Source: Alphaproteobacteria bacterium (GTDB lineage: Bacteria; Myxococcota_A; UBA796; CAJQPC01). From it: DNA of 64,000 nucleotides. A model generated the notes under the pieces. The model had not been told where the DNA came from. It saw only the letters and a program-made list of their open reading frames with translations, and searched no databases. Positions 52,947 through 61,762 of this stretch are shown here, in pieces. A program made the position numbers and the translations under genes. Position 1 is the first letter of the stretch. Every line of letters begins with the position of its first letter. The DNA lies in NCBI GenBank assembly GCA_020632795.1, contig JACKEV010000015.1, positions 186,001 through 250,000 on the forward strand, in the 5' to 3' direction.

Positions 52947-53306
52947 ATGCCCCCTGTCGTCCGCGTCGTCCTGCTCCTGATGCTGAGCAACCTGTTCATG
53001 ACCTGGGCCTGGTACGGCCACCTCAAGACGCTGCGCGCGCACCACTGGATGATCGCGGTGCTGGCGAGCTGGGGGATCGCCTTCTTCGAGTACACGATCC
53101 AGGTGCCCGCCAACCGGCTGGGGTACGAGCACCTGAGCCTGCCCCAGCTCAAGATCCTCCAGGAGGTCATCACCCTGGCGGTCTTCGTGCCCTTCGCGGT
53201 GCTCTACATGCGCCAGCCGGTGCGGCTGGACTTCCTGTGGGCCGCCCTGTGCATGGCGGGGGCGGTGTACTTCATGTTCCGGGGGGCGCCAGCGCCGGCG
53301 CCTTGA
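52947..53306 (+). CDS. DUF486 family small membrane protein (DMT superfamily)
   Basis: ATG 52947 gives 119 aa with four hydrophobic segments. The characteristic TWAWYGHLK, WGIAFFEYTIQVPANRLGY and LKILQEVITLAVF match DUF486. These are small inner-membrane proteins with an unknown substrate. The 3' end overlaps the convergent SDR gene by 35 bp. Confidence 0.9.
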   Translation: MPPVVRVVLLLMLSNLFMTWAWYGHLKTLRAHHWMIAVLASWGIAFFEYTIQVPANRLGYEHLSLPQLKILQEVITLAVFVPFAVLYMRQPVRLDFLWAALCMAGAVYFMFRGAPAPAP

Positions 53307-54087
53307 GGGCCAGCGCCTTGCGCGTCGCGTCCAGGCCGATGCCCCGCATGATGCCCGCCGCCCAGCGCGGCGAGATGCGCTGGAGCCACAACAGCGTCTG
53401 GTTGCCCCCGGCCAGCCAGTCCCGGCGGTCGCGCTGCAGGGTGGCCACCAGGGCGGCGGCGGCCTCGTCGGGCTGGAAGGTGCGCGGCAGGTCCAGCGGC
53501 CAGTCGCGCCCGGCCTCGGTCTGGGTGTGGGGCGGCGAGAACAGCACCAGGGTCACCGGGTGGTCCGCCAGCTCGCCGCGCAGGGCCTCGGTCAGGGCGA
53601 TGACCGCCGCCTTGGCCGCGCAGTAGGCCGCCGCGCCGGGCATGGGCACGTAGCCCACCGTAGAGACCACGTTCACCACGCGCCCCCCGCCCTGGGCGAG
53701 CATGGCGGGCAGCACGGCGCGGGTCATGCGCTCGGCGCCGAAGACGTGGACCTCGAACATCGCGCGGGTGGCGTCGGGGTCGGTGTCCAGCAGGAAGCCG
53801 AGGGCGCCGCCGTTGCCCGCGTTGTTGATGAGCACGTCGATGCGCCCGTAGCGCGCCAGGGCGACGTCGACCGCGGCCTGCACGCTGGCGGGGTCGGTGA
53901 CGTCGAGCGGCACGGCCAGGGCCTCGCCGCCTGCGTCGCGGATGTCGTCCGCCACGGCCTGGAGCGGGGCGGCCGTGCGCGCCCCCAGCACGAGCCGGGC
54001 CCCGCGCTGCGCGAGCTGCCGCGCCGACGCCGCGCCGATGCCCCGGGACGCCCCGGTGATGAAGATGACCTTGTCCGTGAGCCTCAT
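53272..54087 (-). CDS. Short-chain dehydrogenase/reductase
   Basis: The 271-aa protein has TGASRGIG (cofactor site), LINNAGNGG, VNVVSTVGYV and catalytic YCAAK. GARTAA after the second strand suggests NADP(H). Typical classical SDR of unknown substrate. The start overlaps the PadR gene stop (ATGA), so it is co-expressed with its own regulator. Confidence 0.92.
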   Translation of the reverse strand: MRLTDKVIFITGASRGIGAASARQLAQRGARLVLGARTAAPLQAVADDIRDAGGEALAVPLDVTDPASVQAAVDVALARYGRIDVLINNAGNGGALGFLLDTDPDATRAMFEVHVFGAERMTRAVLPAMLAQGGGRVVNVVSTVGYVPMPGAAAYCAAKAAVIALTEALRGELADHPVTLVLFSPPHTQTEAGRDWPLDLPRTFQPDEAAAALVATLQRDRRDWLAGGNQTLLWLQRISPRWAAGIMRGIGLDATRKALALKAPALAPPGT

Positions 54088-54644
54088 GCGCAGCCTCCTT
54101 CAGGGGGTTCCTCGGCGAGCGCAGCCCGCGCTCGCGCAGCCCAGGCGAGCTGGGCCTCACACCAGGCCAGCCCGTTCTCGATGGAGAGCCGCCACAACAG
54201 CGCCTCCCGCTCGGAGCGGGCCAGGGTGAAGATCTCCGGCCGCTCCAGCCGGGCGGCGTACTCGGCCCGGCTGGCCTCCAGCTCCGCCTGGAGGTGGGCC
54301 AGCAGGCCGTCGGTGACCTCGGGCGGGGCCGAGGCGCTGAACACCAGCTTGAGCAGGAACGGATCGCGGAGCTGGGCGGGCCCCACCGGCTCGGCCAGCC
54401 AGTCGGCGAGCGCGGCCCGCCCCGCCTCGGTGAGGTGGTAGACCTTGCGGGCCGGGCGGCCGTCCTGGGGCACGACCTCGACCCGGACGCGCCCCGCGCG
54501 CTCGGCGGCGTGCAGCTCCCGGTAGATCTGGCTGCGGGTCGCCGTCCAGAACGAGCCGACCGAGCCGGCGAAGCGCTGATCGAGGGTGTAGCCGGTGCTC
54601 GGCTCGAGGTCGAGGAAGCCCAGGATGGCGTGCTGGAGTGACAT
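54084..54644 (-). CDS. PadR-family transcriptional regulator
   Basis: The 186-aa protein begins MSLQHAILGFLDLEPSTGYTL, then FWTATRSQIYRELHAAERAGRV and RKVYHLTEAGRAAL, the PadR winged helix. The C-terminal helical part would mediate dimerisation. First gene of a PadR-SDR operon; the upstream gap holds palindromes at 54668-54687 and 54704-54725 that may be its operators. Confidence 0.92.
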   Translation of the reverse strand: MSLQHAILGFLDLEPSTGYTLDQRFAGSVGSFWTATRSQIYRELHAAERAGRVRVEVVPQDGRPARKVYHLTEAGRAALADWLAEPVGPAQLRDPFLLKLVFSASAPPEVTDGLLAHLQAELEASRAEYAARLERPEIFTLARSEREALLWRLSIENGLAWCEAQLAWAARARAALAEEPPEGGCA

Positions 54645-54667
54645 GCGTTTTATATGACACTGATGGA

Positions 54668-54687
54668 ATAGTCCTGTAAAGAACTAT
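54668..54687. promoter_or_regulatory. Inverted repeat upstream of the PadR gene
   Basis: ATAGT (54668-54672) and ACTAT (54683-54687) are separated by 10 bp in an AT-rich patch just upstream of the PadR start. A PadR half-site pair of this kind is common, but the arms are short. Confidence 0.35.
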
Positions 54688-54703
54688 ATGGACGGCGCCT
54701 TCA

Positions 54704-54725
54704 ATCACCTGGAATTCCAGGTGAT
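54704..54725. promoter_or_regulatory. Perfect 22-bp palindrome
   Basis: The left arm ATCACCTGGAA is followed directly by its exact reverse complement TTCCAGGTGAT with no spacer. It lies in the gap between the PadR gene (-) and the MopE-repeat lipoprotein gene (+). It could be an operator for either promoter. Confidence 0.5.
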
Positions 54726-54775
54726 CCGTTTCGTCAGGTAGGGTGTCTGAAGGATCCCCCCAGCCGGAGGTCAGG

Positions 54776-57700
54776 ATGCACCGGCTCCTGCTGCTCGCCG
54801 CCCTCGCGCTGTCCGCCTGCAAGGATGACGACGTGGCGGACGACTCCGCCGTCGACCTCGATCGGGACGGCGACGGCTACGCCGAGCCCGAGGACTGCGA
54901 CGACGACGACCCCACCGTCCACCCCGAGGCCGAGGAGCGCTGCGACGGCGTGGACCAGGACTGCGACGGCGAGGCCGACGAGGACCTGACCCGGCCGTTC
55001 TACCCGGACCTCGACCGGGACGGCTTCGGCGTCGACAGCCCGGTGACCCTGGCCTGCGCCGCGCCGCCCCTGTTCGCGGAGGTCTCCGGGGACTGCGACG
55101 ACGCCGACCCCGCGGTGAACCCCGACGCCACCGAGGTCTGCAACGGCCTCGACGACGACTGCGACGGGACCGTCGACGGGCCCGACGCCGCCGACGCGCT
55201 CACCTGGCACCCCGACATGGACGGCGACGGCTACGGCGACCCGACGCAGTCCGTGGTGAGCTGCGCGGCCCCTGGCGGCTGGGTGACCGACGACCGCGAC
55301 TGCGACGACGCCGACCCCACCCTCAACCCCGACACCCTGTGGTATCGGGACGCCGACGGGGACGGCCACGGACTCGCGTCCGACGCGGCGGCGAGCTGCC
55401 TCCAGCCCTCCGGCTTCGTGGCCACCGCCGAGGACTGCGACGACGCCGACCCCGCGGTGAACCCCGACGCCACCGAGGTCTGCAACGGCCTCGACGACGA
55501 CTGCGACGGCGCCACCGATGGCCCCGACGCCATCGACCCCTCCACCTGGTACGCCGACGCGGACGGCGACGGCTACGGCGACCCCGACGCCGCCACCCTC
55601 GCCTGCGACGCCCCCGCCGGCCACATCGCCGACGCCTCCGACTGCGACGACGCCGACCCCGCCGTCAACCCCGGCGCCGCCGAGGTCTGCAACGGCCTCG
55701 ACGACGACTGCGACGGCGCCACCGACGGCCCCGACGCCATCGACCCCTCCACCTGGTACGCCGACGACGACGGCGATGGCTACGGCGATCCGGACGACAG
55801 CGCGCTGGCCTGCGACGCCCCCGCTGGTGCTGTCGCTGACGCGACCGACTGCGACGACGACGACGCGGCGGTGAACCCCGGCGCCACCGAGGTCTGCAAC
55901 GGCCTCGACGACGACTGCGACGGCGCCACCGACGGCCCCAACGCCGCTGACGCCGGGACCTGGTACGCCGACGACGACGGGGACGGCTACGGCGACCCCG
56001 ACGACGCCACCCTCGCCTGCGACGCCCCCACCGGCGCCGTGGCCGATGACCAGGACTGCGACGACGACGACGCCACCCAGAACCCCGACACCCTCTGGTA
56101 CACCGACGCGGACGGCGACGGCTTCGGCGACCCCGCCGCCGTCACGCAGACCTGCGAGCGCCCGGCCAACGCCCGCCGCAACAGCCGCGACTGCGATGAC
56201 ACCGACGCCTCCGTCAGCCCCAACGGGGTCGAGGTGTGCAACGGGGTGGACGACGACTGCGACGGCGCCGTGGACGGCGTGGACGCCGAGGACAGCGCCA
56301 CCTGGTACACCGACGACGACGGCGACGGCTTCGGCGACCCCAGCGCGTCCACCGCGGCCTGCACCCAGCCCTCCGGCGCCGTCTCGGACGACACCGACTG
56401 CGACGACACCGACCCGGCCGTCAACCCCGACGCCACCGAGGTCTGCAACAGCCTCGACGACGACTGCGACGGGCTGGTCGACGCCGACGACCCCGACGTG
56501 AGCCCCTCCTCCGGGAGCTGGTACGCCGACACCGACGGCGACGGCTACGGCGACCCCGACGACCCCAGCGCCTGCGGCGGCAGCGGCTATGTCGCTGATG
56601 ACACCGACTGCGACGACAACGTGGCGGTGATGAACCCCGGCGAGCCCGAGGTCTGCGACGGCCTGGACAACGACTGCGACGGCACCATCGACGGCCTGAG
56701 CGGCTGCAACACGACCGCCCTCGCCGACGCGGACGCGATCCTGTACACCAGCAGCGCCTGGGTCGAGCTGGGCACCTCGGTCGCCGGGCTGGGGGACGTC
56801 GACGGGGACGGCTACGGAGACCTGCTGGTCGGGACGATGGGCACGTATCGCTTCCTGTTGGGCCCGGTGACCGGCGCGGTGGACACCGACACCGACTACG
56901 ACGCCTACCTCTACCAGAGCGGCAGCGGGCGGTCCCGAAGCATCACGGGGCCAGGGGACCTCGACGGGGACGGGCTGCCCGACATGGCGTTCGGTGAGCA
57001 CGACGTCGTCCTGTGGGACGAGAGCACGCCGGGCATCGTCTACGTGGTGACCCGGGTCCCCTCCGGGCGCACCCGTACCGTGGACGCCCAGTTCCGAGGC
57101 GAGAACACCGGGGACTACGTGGGCTACTCCGTCGCGGGCGCAGGGGACGTCGACGGGAACGGCGTCGATGACCTGCTCATCGGGGCGCCGGAGTACCTCG
57201 CCAACCAGGGCGCCGCCTACCTGGTCCTCGGTCCGGTGACCGGGATGACCCTGAGCGACGCCGATGGGTTCATCGAAGGGGACAACAACAGCGACTACCT
57301 GGGCCAGCACGTCACCACGGCGGGCGACGTGGACGGCGACGGGCTCAGCGAGATCCTGGTGTTCGCCCCCAGCAACGACGACGCGGGCAGCGGCGCGGGG
57401 GCCGGCTACCTGTTCCACGGCCCCGTCACTGGCTCCTTCATGGCCTCGGACGCCGACACCACGTTCTGGGGCGCGACGGGGGACCGCCTCACCCACGGCA
57501 GCGCCGGGGACATCAACGGAGACGGCTACTCCGACGTGCTCATCGGCATCCCCTCCTATGACAGCCCCACGGCGGACATCGGTGGGGTCGCGGTGTTCTA
57601 CGGACCCTCCCTGGGTGCCAGCGTGGACGCAAACGCCGCCGCAGACGTGGTCTCCGGCGAGGCGGGGCGGTGGGGGGCGGGCGACCTCGTGATCAGCGGC

Positions 57701-58000
57701 GAGGACGCCGACGGCGACGGGTACGACGACATCCTGACCCGCGCCTGGTACGCAGCACCCGACGGCGGCTACTACATCGCCTACCAGTACGCCGGCCCGG
57801 TCTCCGGGGCGGCCAGCCTCGCCGACGCGACCGCCCGCTACATCGGCATCCCCTACGTGGGCTCCGAGAACCCCGACAGCATGGACTGGGCCGGGGACGT
57901 CGACGGCGACGGCTACATGGACGTCATCATCGGGGCGCCCAACTACAGCGACGTCGCCGAGGTGGCCGGGGCGGGCTTCCTGTTCCTCGGGGCGCCCTGA
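54776..58000 (+). CDS. Lipoprotein with MopE-type metal-binding repeats and FG-GAP beta-propeller
   Basis: ATG 54776 with GGAGG upstream gives 1074 aa. Lipobox ALSAC is followed by KDDDVADDSAVD. Residues about 40-650 hold ten DCDD blocks, each part of a longer unit (DCDDADPAVNP..EVCNGLDDDCDG), matching the Cu-binding MopE repeat family; DGDGYGDP-type Asp loops between them look Ca-binding. Residues about 675-1074 hold FG-GAP/integrin-alpha-like units (GLGDVDGDGYGDLLVG, GDVDGNGVDDLLIGAP, GDINGDGYSDVLIGIP), a predicted beta-propeller. Such proteins are surface-exposed and common in Myxococcota-type genomes. Confidence 0.9.
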   Translation: MHRLLLLAALALSACKDDDVADDSAVDLDRDGDGYAEPEDCDDDDPTVHPEAEERCDGVDQDCDGEADEDLTRPFYPDLDRDGFGVDSPVTLACAAPPLFAEVSGDCDDADPAVNPDATEVCNGLDDDCDGTVDGPDAADALTWHPDMDGDGYGDPTQSVVSCAAPGGWVTDDRDCDDADPTLNPDTLWYRDADGDGHGLASDAAASCLQPSGFVATAEDCDDADPAVNPDATEVCNGLDDDCDGATDGPDAIDPSTWYADADGDGYGDPDAATLACDAPAGHIADASDCDDADPAVNPGAAEVCNGLDDDCDGATDGPDAIDPSTWYADDDGDGYGDPDDSALACDAPAGAVADATDCDDDDAAVNPGATEVCNGLDDDCDGATDGPNAADAGTWYADDDGDGYGDPDDATLACDAPTGAVADDQDCDDDDATQNPDTLWYTDADGDGFGDPAAVTQTCERPANARRNSRDCDDTDASVSPNGVEVCNGVDDDCDGAVDGVDAEDSATWYTDDDGDGFGDPSASTAACTQPSGAVSDDTDCDDTDPAVNPDATEVCNSLDDDCDGLVDADDPDVSPSSGSWYADTDGDGYGDPDDPSACGGSGYVADDTDCDDNVAVMNPGEPEVCDGLDNDCDGTIDGLSGCNTTALADADAILYTSSAWVELGTSVAGLGDVDGDGYGDLLVGTMGTYRFLLGPVTGAVDTDTDYDAYLYQSGSGRSRSITGPGDLDGDGLPDMAFGEHDVVLWDESTPGIVYVVTRVPSGRTRTVDAQFRGENTGDYVGYSVAGAGDVDGNGVDDLLIGAPEYLANQGAAYLVLGPVTGMTLSDADGFIEGDNNSDYLGQHVTTAGDVDGDGLSEILVFAPSNDDAGSGAGAGYLFHGPVTGSFMASDADTTFWGATGDRLTHGSAGDINGDGYSDVLIGIPSYDSPTADIGGVAVFYGPSLGASVDANAAADVVSGEAGRWGAGDLVISGEDADGDGYDDILTRAWYAAPDGGYYIAYQYAGPVSGAASLADATARYIGIPYVGSENPDSMDWAGDVDGDGYMDVIIGAPNYSDVAEVAGAGFLFLGAP
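55091..56700 (+). repeat. Tandem DNA repeats coding MopE-type units
   Basis: A 77-bp block at 55091-55167 recurs exactly at 55433-55509, and close copies follow (for example from 55640, 207 bp later). The bases are dominated by GAC/GAC-GGC codons. The repeats are in frame within the lipoprotein gene and are a likely site for copy-number change by recombination. Confidence 0.85.
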
Positions 58001-58027
58001 GCGCCGTCGACGCCCGGGGCGAGCCGC

Positions 58028-58534
58028 TCAGCGCAGCCAGGGAAGCGCGCCCTCCTTCACCGGGCACGCCGGGAGGTCCTCCCCCGCGCAGACAGGGGTC
58101 AGGGGCGTCAAGAGCGGGGATTTGTCGTCCCGCTCGGCGGTGAACGCCGTCCGGCCGCCGCTGGCGTCGATCATCGTCCCGCTCACGGCCACCGCCAGGT
58201 GACCCTGGCCGCCATCGAAGCGGCAATGGTCCACCCTGAAGTCGAGGGCGGTGGTGATCTGCGCCTGGGGGTCCGGGTTCAGGGTGACCGCCCTGGCGGT
58301 GCCTGTGATGCCCAGGGCGTCCGGCGTGCAGGCGACCTTCACGGTGTAGGCGACCACCTTGTGGTCGTCCGCCGCGCGAAACTTGACGTCGACCGCGCAG
58401 CAGCTTGCGGTGACCTCGACGCGGCCAAGGGATGCTCCCTCGGCGGTCATGAGGTTCGCCGCGCTGACGGCGGGCTCGGCGGACACCGGCCGGGCCAGGA
58501 GCAGCGGGCTGAGCAGAAGCCAGGAGACGCGCAC
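58028..58534 (-). CDS. Small secreted protein of unknown function
   Basis: GTG 58534 is preferred: GGAGG lies just upstream and it yields a clean signal peptide (MRVSWLLLSPLLLARPVSA); ATG 58558 would add eight residues. The mature part (about 150 aa) is beta-rich with six Cys (CCAVDVKF, VACTPDAL, DHCRFDGG, PVCAGEDLPACP), probably disulphide-bonded in the periplasm. No family recognised. Confidence 0.72.
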   Translation of the reverse strand: MRVSWLLLSPLLLARPVSAEPAVSAANLMTAEGASLGRVEVTASCCAVDVKFRAADDHKVVAYTVKVACTPDALGITGTARAVTLNPDPQAQITTALDFRVDHCRFDGGQGHLAVAVSGTMIDASGGRTAFTAERDDKSPLLTPLTPVCAGEDLPACPVKEGALPWLR

Positions 58535-58589
58535 GGGACCTCCGATCCGGGTCTGCATGCTACCGGATCGCCGCGCTCCCTGGCCGGGC

Positions 58590-59288
58590 TCAGCCCCCCG
58601 GCTCGAAGGCGACGATGTCCAGCGCCACGTCCCGCACCTCGCCGATGCCCCGGGCGTAGCGCTTCTCCTCGGGCGCGCAGGGCTCCTCGTCGTCGATGGG
58701 GTTGGTGTCCATCACCTGGATCAGGTCGTAGCTGGCGTCGCCGAAGTCCAGGGTGAGGGCGGTGTCGGTGATCTCGCCCATGTCCAGGGCCTGGCCCGGG
58801 GCCATCTCCTGGTAGTAGACGTCCCCGACCTGGGGGTCGGCCGGCATGATGACGCCGGGGCGGCCGTCGCCCTCCCCCGCCCGCCAGGTGCCGTCGGTGT
58901 TGGCGAGCGCGCCGCCCTCGTAGAACTCGACGTCCTCGCCGAAGTAGCAGACCGTGCCGTCGTCGGCCTCGACGTAGAAGTTGTAGGCGACCTCGTGGAT
59001 CTCCCCGTCATGGAAGGTCTTGTGCTCCAGGACGTGGACCTCCACACCCAGGACCGCACGGGTCTCCTCCAGCACCGTGCGCTCGACGCGCATCGCGATG
59101 CCGTCCTCCTCGCCCTCCAGCTCGACCCGGCTGCCCACCACCAGCGGGTACCAGGGGTTGGTGGAGCCCAGGGTGAAGCTGGCGGTGTCGGGGTCGCAGA
59201 GGGAGACGTCGACGGTGACGGCGTCGTGGCAGGTGGGCAGGTCGTCCGGGGTGGACCCGCCGGTGCAGGCGAGCAGGAGCAGGAGCAT
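58590..59288 (-). CDS. Small lipoprotein of unknown function
   Basis: The 232-aa protein has a very short signal peptide with lipobox LLLLAC directly after the start (MLLLLLACTGG). The mature part is acidic and beta-rich (LEGEEDGIAMRVERTVLEETRAV..., YNFYVEADDGTVCYFGEDVEFYEGG split over two strands). Several Cys residues are present. No enzymatic motif seen. It is 55 bp upstream of the small secreted protein gene on the same strand. Confidence 0.75.
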   Translation of the reverse strand: MLLLLLACTGGSTPDDLPTCHDAVTVDVSLCDPDTASFTLGSTNPWYPLVVGSRVELEGEEDGIAMRVERTVLEETRAVLGVEVHVLEHKTFHDGEIHEVAYNFYVEADDGTVCYFGEDVEFYEGGALANTDGTWRAGEGDGRPGVIMPADPQVGDVYYQEMAPGQALDMGEITDTALTLDFGDASYDLIQVMDTNPIDDEEPCAPEEKRYARGIGEVRDVALDIVAFEPGG

Positions 59289-59349
59289 GAGGATCTCCTC
59301 GGGTTCTGCTCCAGGTGTACCGGCGGGTCCTGAAGGCAGCCTGAAGGCG

Positions 59350-60507
59350 TCAGCCGTCGGCCTCCAGCAGCGCGACCGTGTCCGCGACGCCGCTGACGAC
59401 GGCGCGCCCTTGAGCCTGGAGGACCGCAGGGTCGGCGCCGAGGGCCGCCCGCAGGGCCTCGGCCAGCCGGTCCGCGTGGTGCTTTCGGGACGCCCGGCAC
59501 CCCAGGCCGAGCGCCTGCACCAGGCGGCCGTGGGGGTGCTGATCCGCCACGAAGGGCAGGACCACCTGAGGCCGCGCCGCCCGCGTCGCGGCGATGAGCG
59601 TGCCCGCGCCGCCGTGGTGCACGACCGCCGCGCACCGGGGGAGCAGGGCGGCGTGGGAGACGGCGCCCGCCAGGGGAGACACCCCCTCGCCCGCCGGGAC
59701 AGCGCCGTGCACGAGGGCCCGCAGCCCGGCCTGGCGCGCGGCGTCAGCGATCACCGGGAGCAGGCCCGCCACCCCGGGCATGCTGCCCAGGCCGACGTAC
59801 ACCGGCGGCGGCCCCGCCGCGAGGAAGGCCTCCACCTCCGGCGGCAGCGGGGTGTCGTCCTCCAGCAGCCAGGGACCGGTCTGCCGCACCCGGACCGTGG
59901 GCGCCTCCACCTCGGCCAGGGACGCCGGGAAGGGCAGCAGGACCTCGTCGCCGCTGAGGTGTGCAGACGCCCGGGTGACCTCGGGCAGCCCGCGCCGGAC
60001 CCGCTCGGTGTTGAGGGGGCGCAGCATGCTGAACCGGGACAGCGCGTCGCTCAGCCACCAGGTCGCGGCGTTCAAGGCCGGCGGCAGCCCGGCGAGCGGG
60101 ACCATCGGCATGGGGTGGGCGCGCGCCGGGACCATGAACGGCGACAGCAGGGCGGCCCGCCGGGGGCGACCGAGCTGCGCGCAGAGGGTCGCGGTGGCGT
60201 ACTCCAGGGAGCCGGACACCACGACGTCGGCCCGGGCCACCAGGGGCTCCAGGGCCTCGAACTGCATGGGGATCTGGCGGGCGATGGCCTTGAAGACGCG
60301 CCCTGGGCTGGCGTTCAGCTCGACCATCAGCGCGCCGTAGGGGTCCCCGGCGGGCACCACGGCCAGGCCCCGCGCCTCGATCCAGGGCTGGTGATCCGGC
60401 GGGATGCACAGGGTGGGGGTGTGCCCTGCGGCGCGCAGGCCCTCGGCGAGGGCGACGAAGGGCTGGACGTCGCCGCGGGTGCCGAAGGTGGCGAGGAGGG
60501 GGTTCAT
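59350..60507 (-). CDS. MGT/UGT-type glycosyltransferase (GT1)
   Basis: ATG 60507 (MNPLLATFGTRGDVQPFVALAEGL) gives 385 aa with GAGG upstream. N-terminal TFGTRGDVQP and C-terminal VVHHGGAGTLIAATRAARPQ are hallmarks of GT-B glycosyltransferases acting on sterols, macrolides and similar small lipophilic acceptors. The acceptor is unknown. The frame is open upstream of 60507 but without a good start. Confidence 0.9.
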   Translation of the reverse strand: MNPLLATFGTRGDVQPFVALAEGLRAAGHTPTLCIPPDHQPWIEARGLAVVPAGDPYGALMVELNASPGRVFKAIARQIPMQFEALEPLVARADVVVSGSLEYATATLCAQLGRPRRAALLSPFMVPARAHPMPMVPLAGLPPALNAATWWLSDALSRFSMLRPLNTERVRRGLPEVTRASAHLSGDEVLLPFPASLAEVEAPTVRVRQTGPWLLEDDTPLPPEVEAFLAAGPPPVYVGLGSMPGVAGLLPVIADAARQAGLRALVHGAVPAGEGVSPLAGAVSHAALLPRCAAVVHHGGAGTLIAATRAARPQVVLPFVADQHPHGRLVQALGLGCRASRKHHADRLAEALRAALGADPAVLQAQGRAVVSGVADTVALLEADG

Positions 60508-60717
60508 GGGGCGGGTCTCCGCGGAGAGAAGGTACACCAGGGCGGCCCGGCACCCCGAGCCTGAAGCGGGCCACCGCGACCGCCGACGGGCGGGCTCCCC
60601 TCCGAAGACCGTCCGCGACAACGCCGATGGCATCGACCTCACGGAAGACCGGCCCGCGCGATCCGGTGCCTCGGGCCCGGCGCCTTGTGCTAAGGATGGG
60701 CCCGGGGTCACCGATCG

Positions 60718-61623
60718 ATGCAGCGCTCCTCCGAACCACCCTCTGCCCGCGACGATCCGCAGCGCGCCGAAGCGGTGGCCCAGCAGGCGCAGGAGAGCGC
60801 GGAGCGGCTGGCGGCGGCGCTGGTGGACCTGAGCGAGGCGCTGCGTCAGGCCGGCCGTCCCGAGGAGGCGGTGCGTTCGATGGAAGAGGCCGTCGCGCTC
60901 CATCGACGCCTCGCCGACGCCCACCCCGACGCCTTCACCCCCGACCTCACGGCGAGCCTTCACGAATTGGGCAACCGTCTGCTGGAGTCGGGGCGCGCCG
61001 AGGACGCCCTCGCCGCCACAGAGGAGGCCGTCGCCCTCCGGCGGCGCCTCGCCGAGGCCCACCCCGACGCCTTCACCCCGGCCCTCGCCCGGAGCCTCAA
61101 CAACCTCGGCATCCAGCGCGGGAAGCTGGGCCGCCACGAGGACGCCCTCGCCGCAACGCAGGAGGCTGTCGCCCTCCGACGGCGCCTCGCCGACGCCCGC
61201 CCCGACGCCGCCACCCCGGACCTCGCCAGGAGCCTCCACAACCTGGGCAACCGGCTCTCGGCGCTGAGCCGTTTCGAGGATGCCCTCGCTGCCACGCAGG
61301 AGGCCGTCTCCCTGCGGCGGCGCCTCGCCGAGGCCCGCCCCGACGTCTTCACCCCTGCCCTCGCGAGCAGCCTGTACAACCTCGGCTCTGACCTCTCCGA
61401 GCTGGGCCGCCTCGAGGACGCCCGCGCCGCCACACAGGAGGCTGTTTCCCTTCGACGGCGCCTCGCTATGGCCCGCCCCGAGGTCTTCACCCCCGACCTC
61501 GCCCGGAGCCTCCACAACCTGGGCGCCGATCTCTCCGAGCTGGGTCGCCTCGAAGAGGCCCGCGCCGCCACGGAGGAGGCCGTCGCCCTGCGGCAGAGCG
61601 CAGACCTCACCCAGCAGCCCTGA
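60718..61623 (+). CDS. TPR-repeat protein
   Basis: ATG 60718 gives 301 aa made almost wholly of TPR units with 42-residue period (LARSLHNLGNRLSALSRFED, then ALAATQEAVSLRRRLAEA and the like). Six to seven repeats are seen. The N-terminal 35 residues are a charged helix. The DNA shows a matching 126-bp period. It is close in sequence to the partial gene at 63136 but lacks that gene's N-terminal domain, so it may be a truncated duplicate. It probably serves as a protein-binding scaffold. Confidence 0.85.
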   Translation: MQRSSEPPSARDDPQRAEAVAQQAQESAERLAAALVDLSEALRQAGRPEEAVRSMEEAVALHRRLADAHPDAFTPDLTASLHELGNRLLESGRAEDALAATEEAVALRRRLAEAHPDAFTPALARSLNNLGIQRGKLGRHEDALAATQEAVALRRRLADARPDAATPDLARSLHNLGNRLSALSRFEDALAATQEAVSLRRRLAEARPDVFTPALASSLYNLGSDLSELGRLEDARAATQEAVSLRRRLAMARPEVFTPDLARSLHNLGADLSELGRLEEARAATEEAVALRQSADLTQQP

Positions 61624-61762
61624 GCCCCGGTCACCCGGAACCCGCCGCCCGCCCTGCGGTCCAGCAGGGCCACTTGCCTATGGGATCAGCACGGCAAGGG
61701 CAGCGCGGCTCTGACCCGCCGGCCGATGGACCTGCCATAGGGCTCGTGCTAACCATGGCCTC

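Noticed and set aside
55091..56700. Regular repeats considered as CRISPR or other array
   Set aside because: Repeats are in frame, encode Asp/Cys-rich MopE units and have no unique spacers of constant length.
54734..57496. Val/Gly-rich long frame opposite the MopE-repeat gene
   Set aside because: It arises from GAC/GGC repeats read in reverse; no start signal and no homology pattern.
60840..61600. 126-bp periodic DNA
   Set aside because: It is explained by tandem TPR coding units, not by a non-coding repeat.
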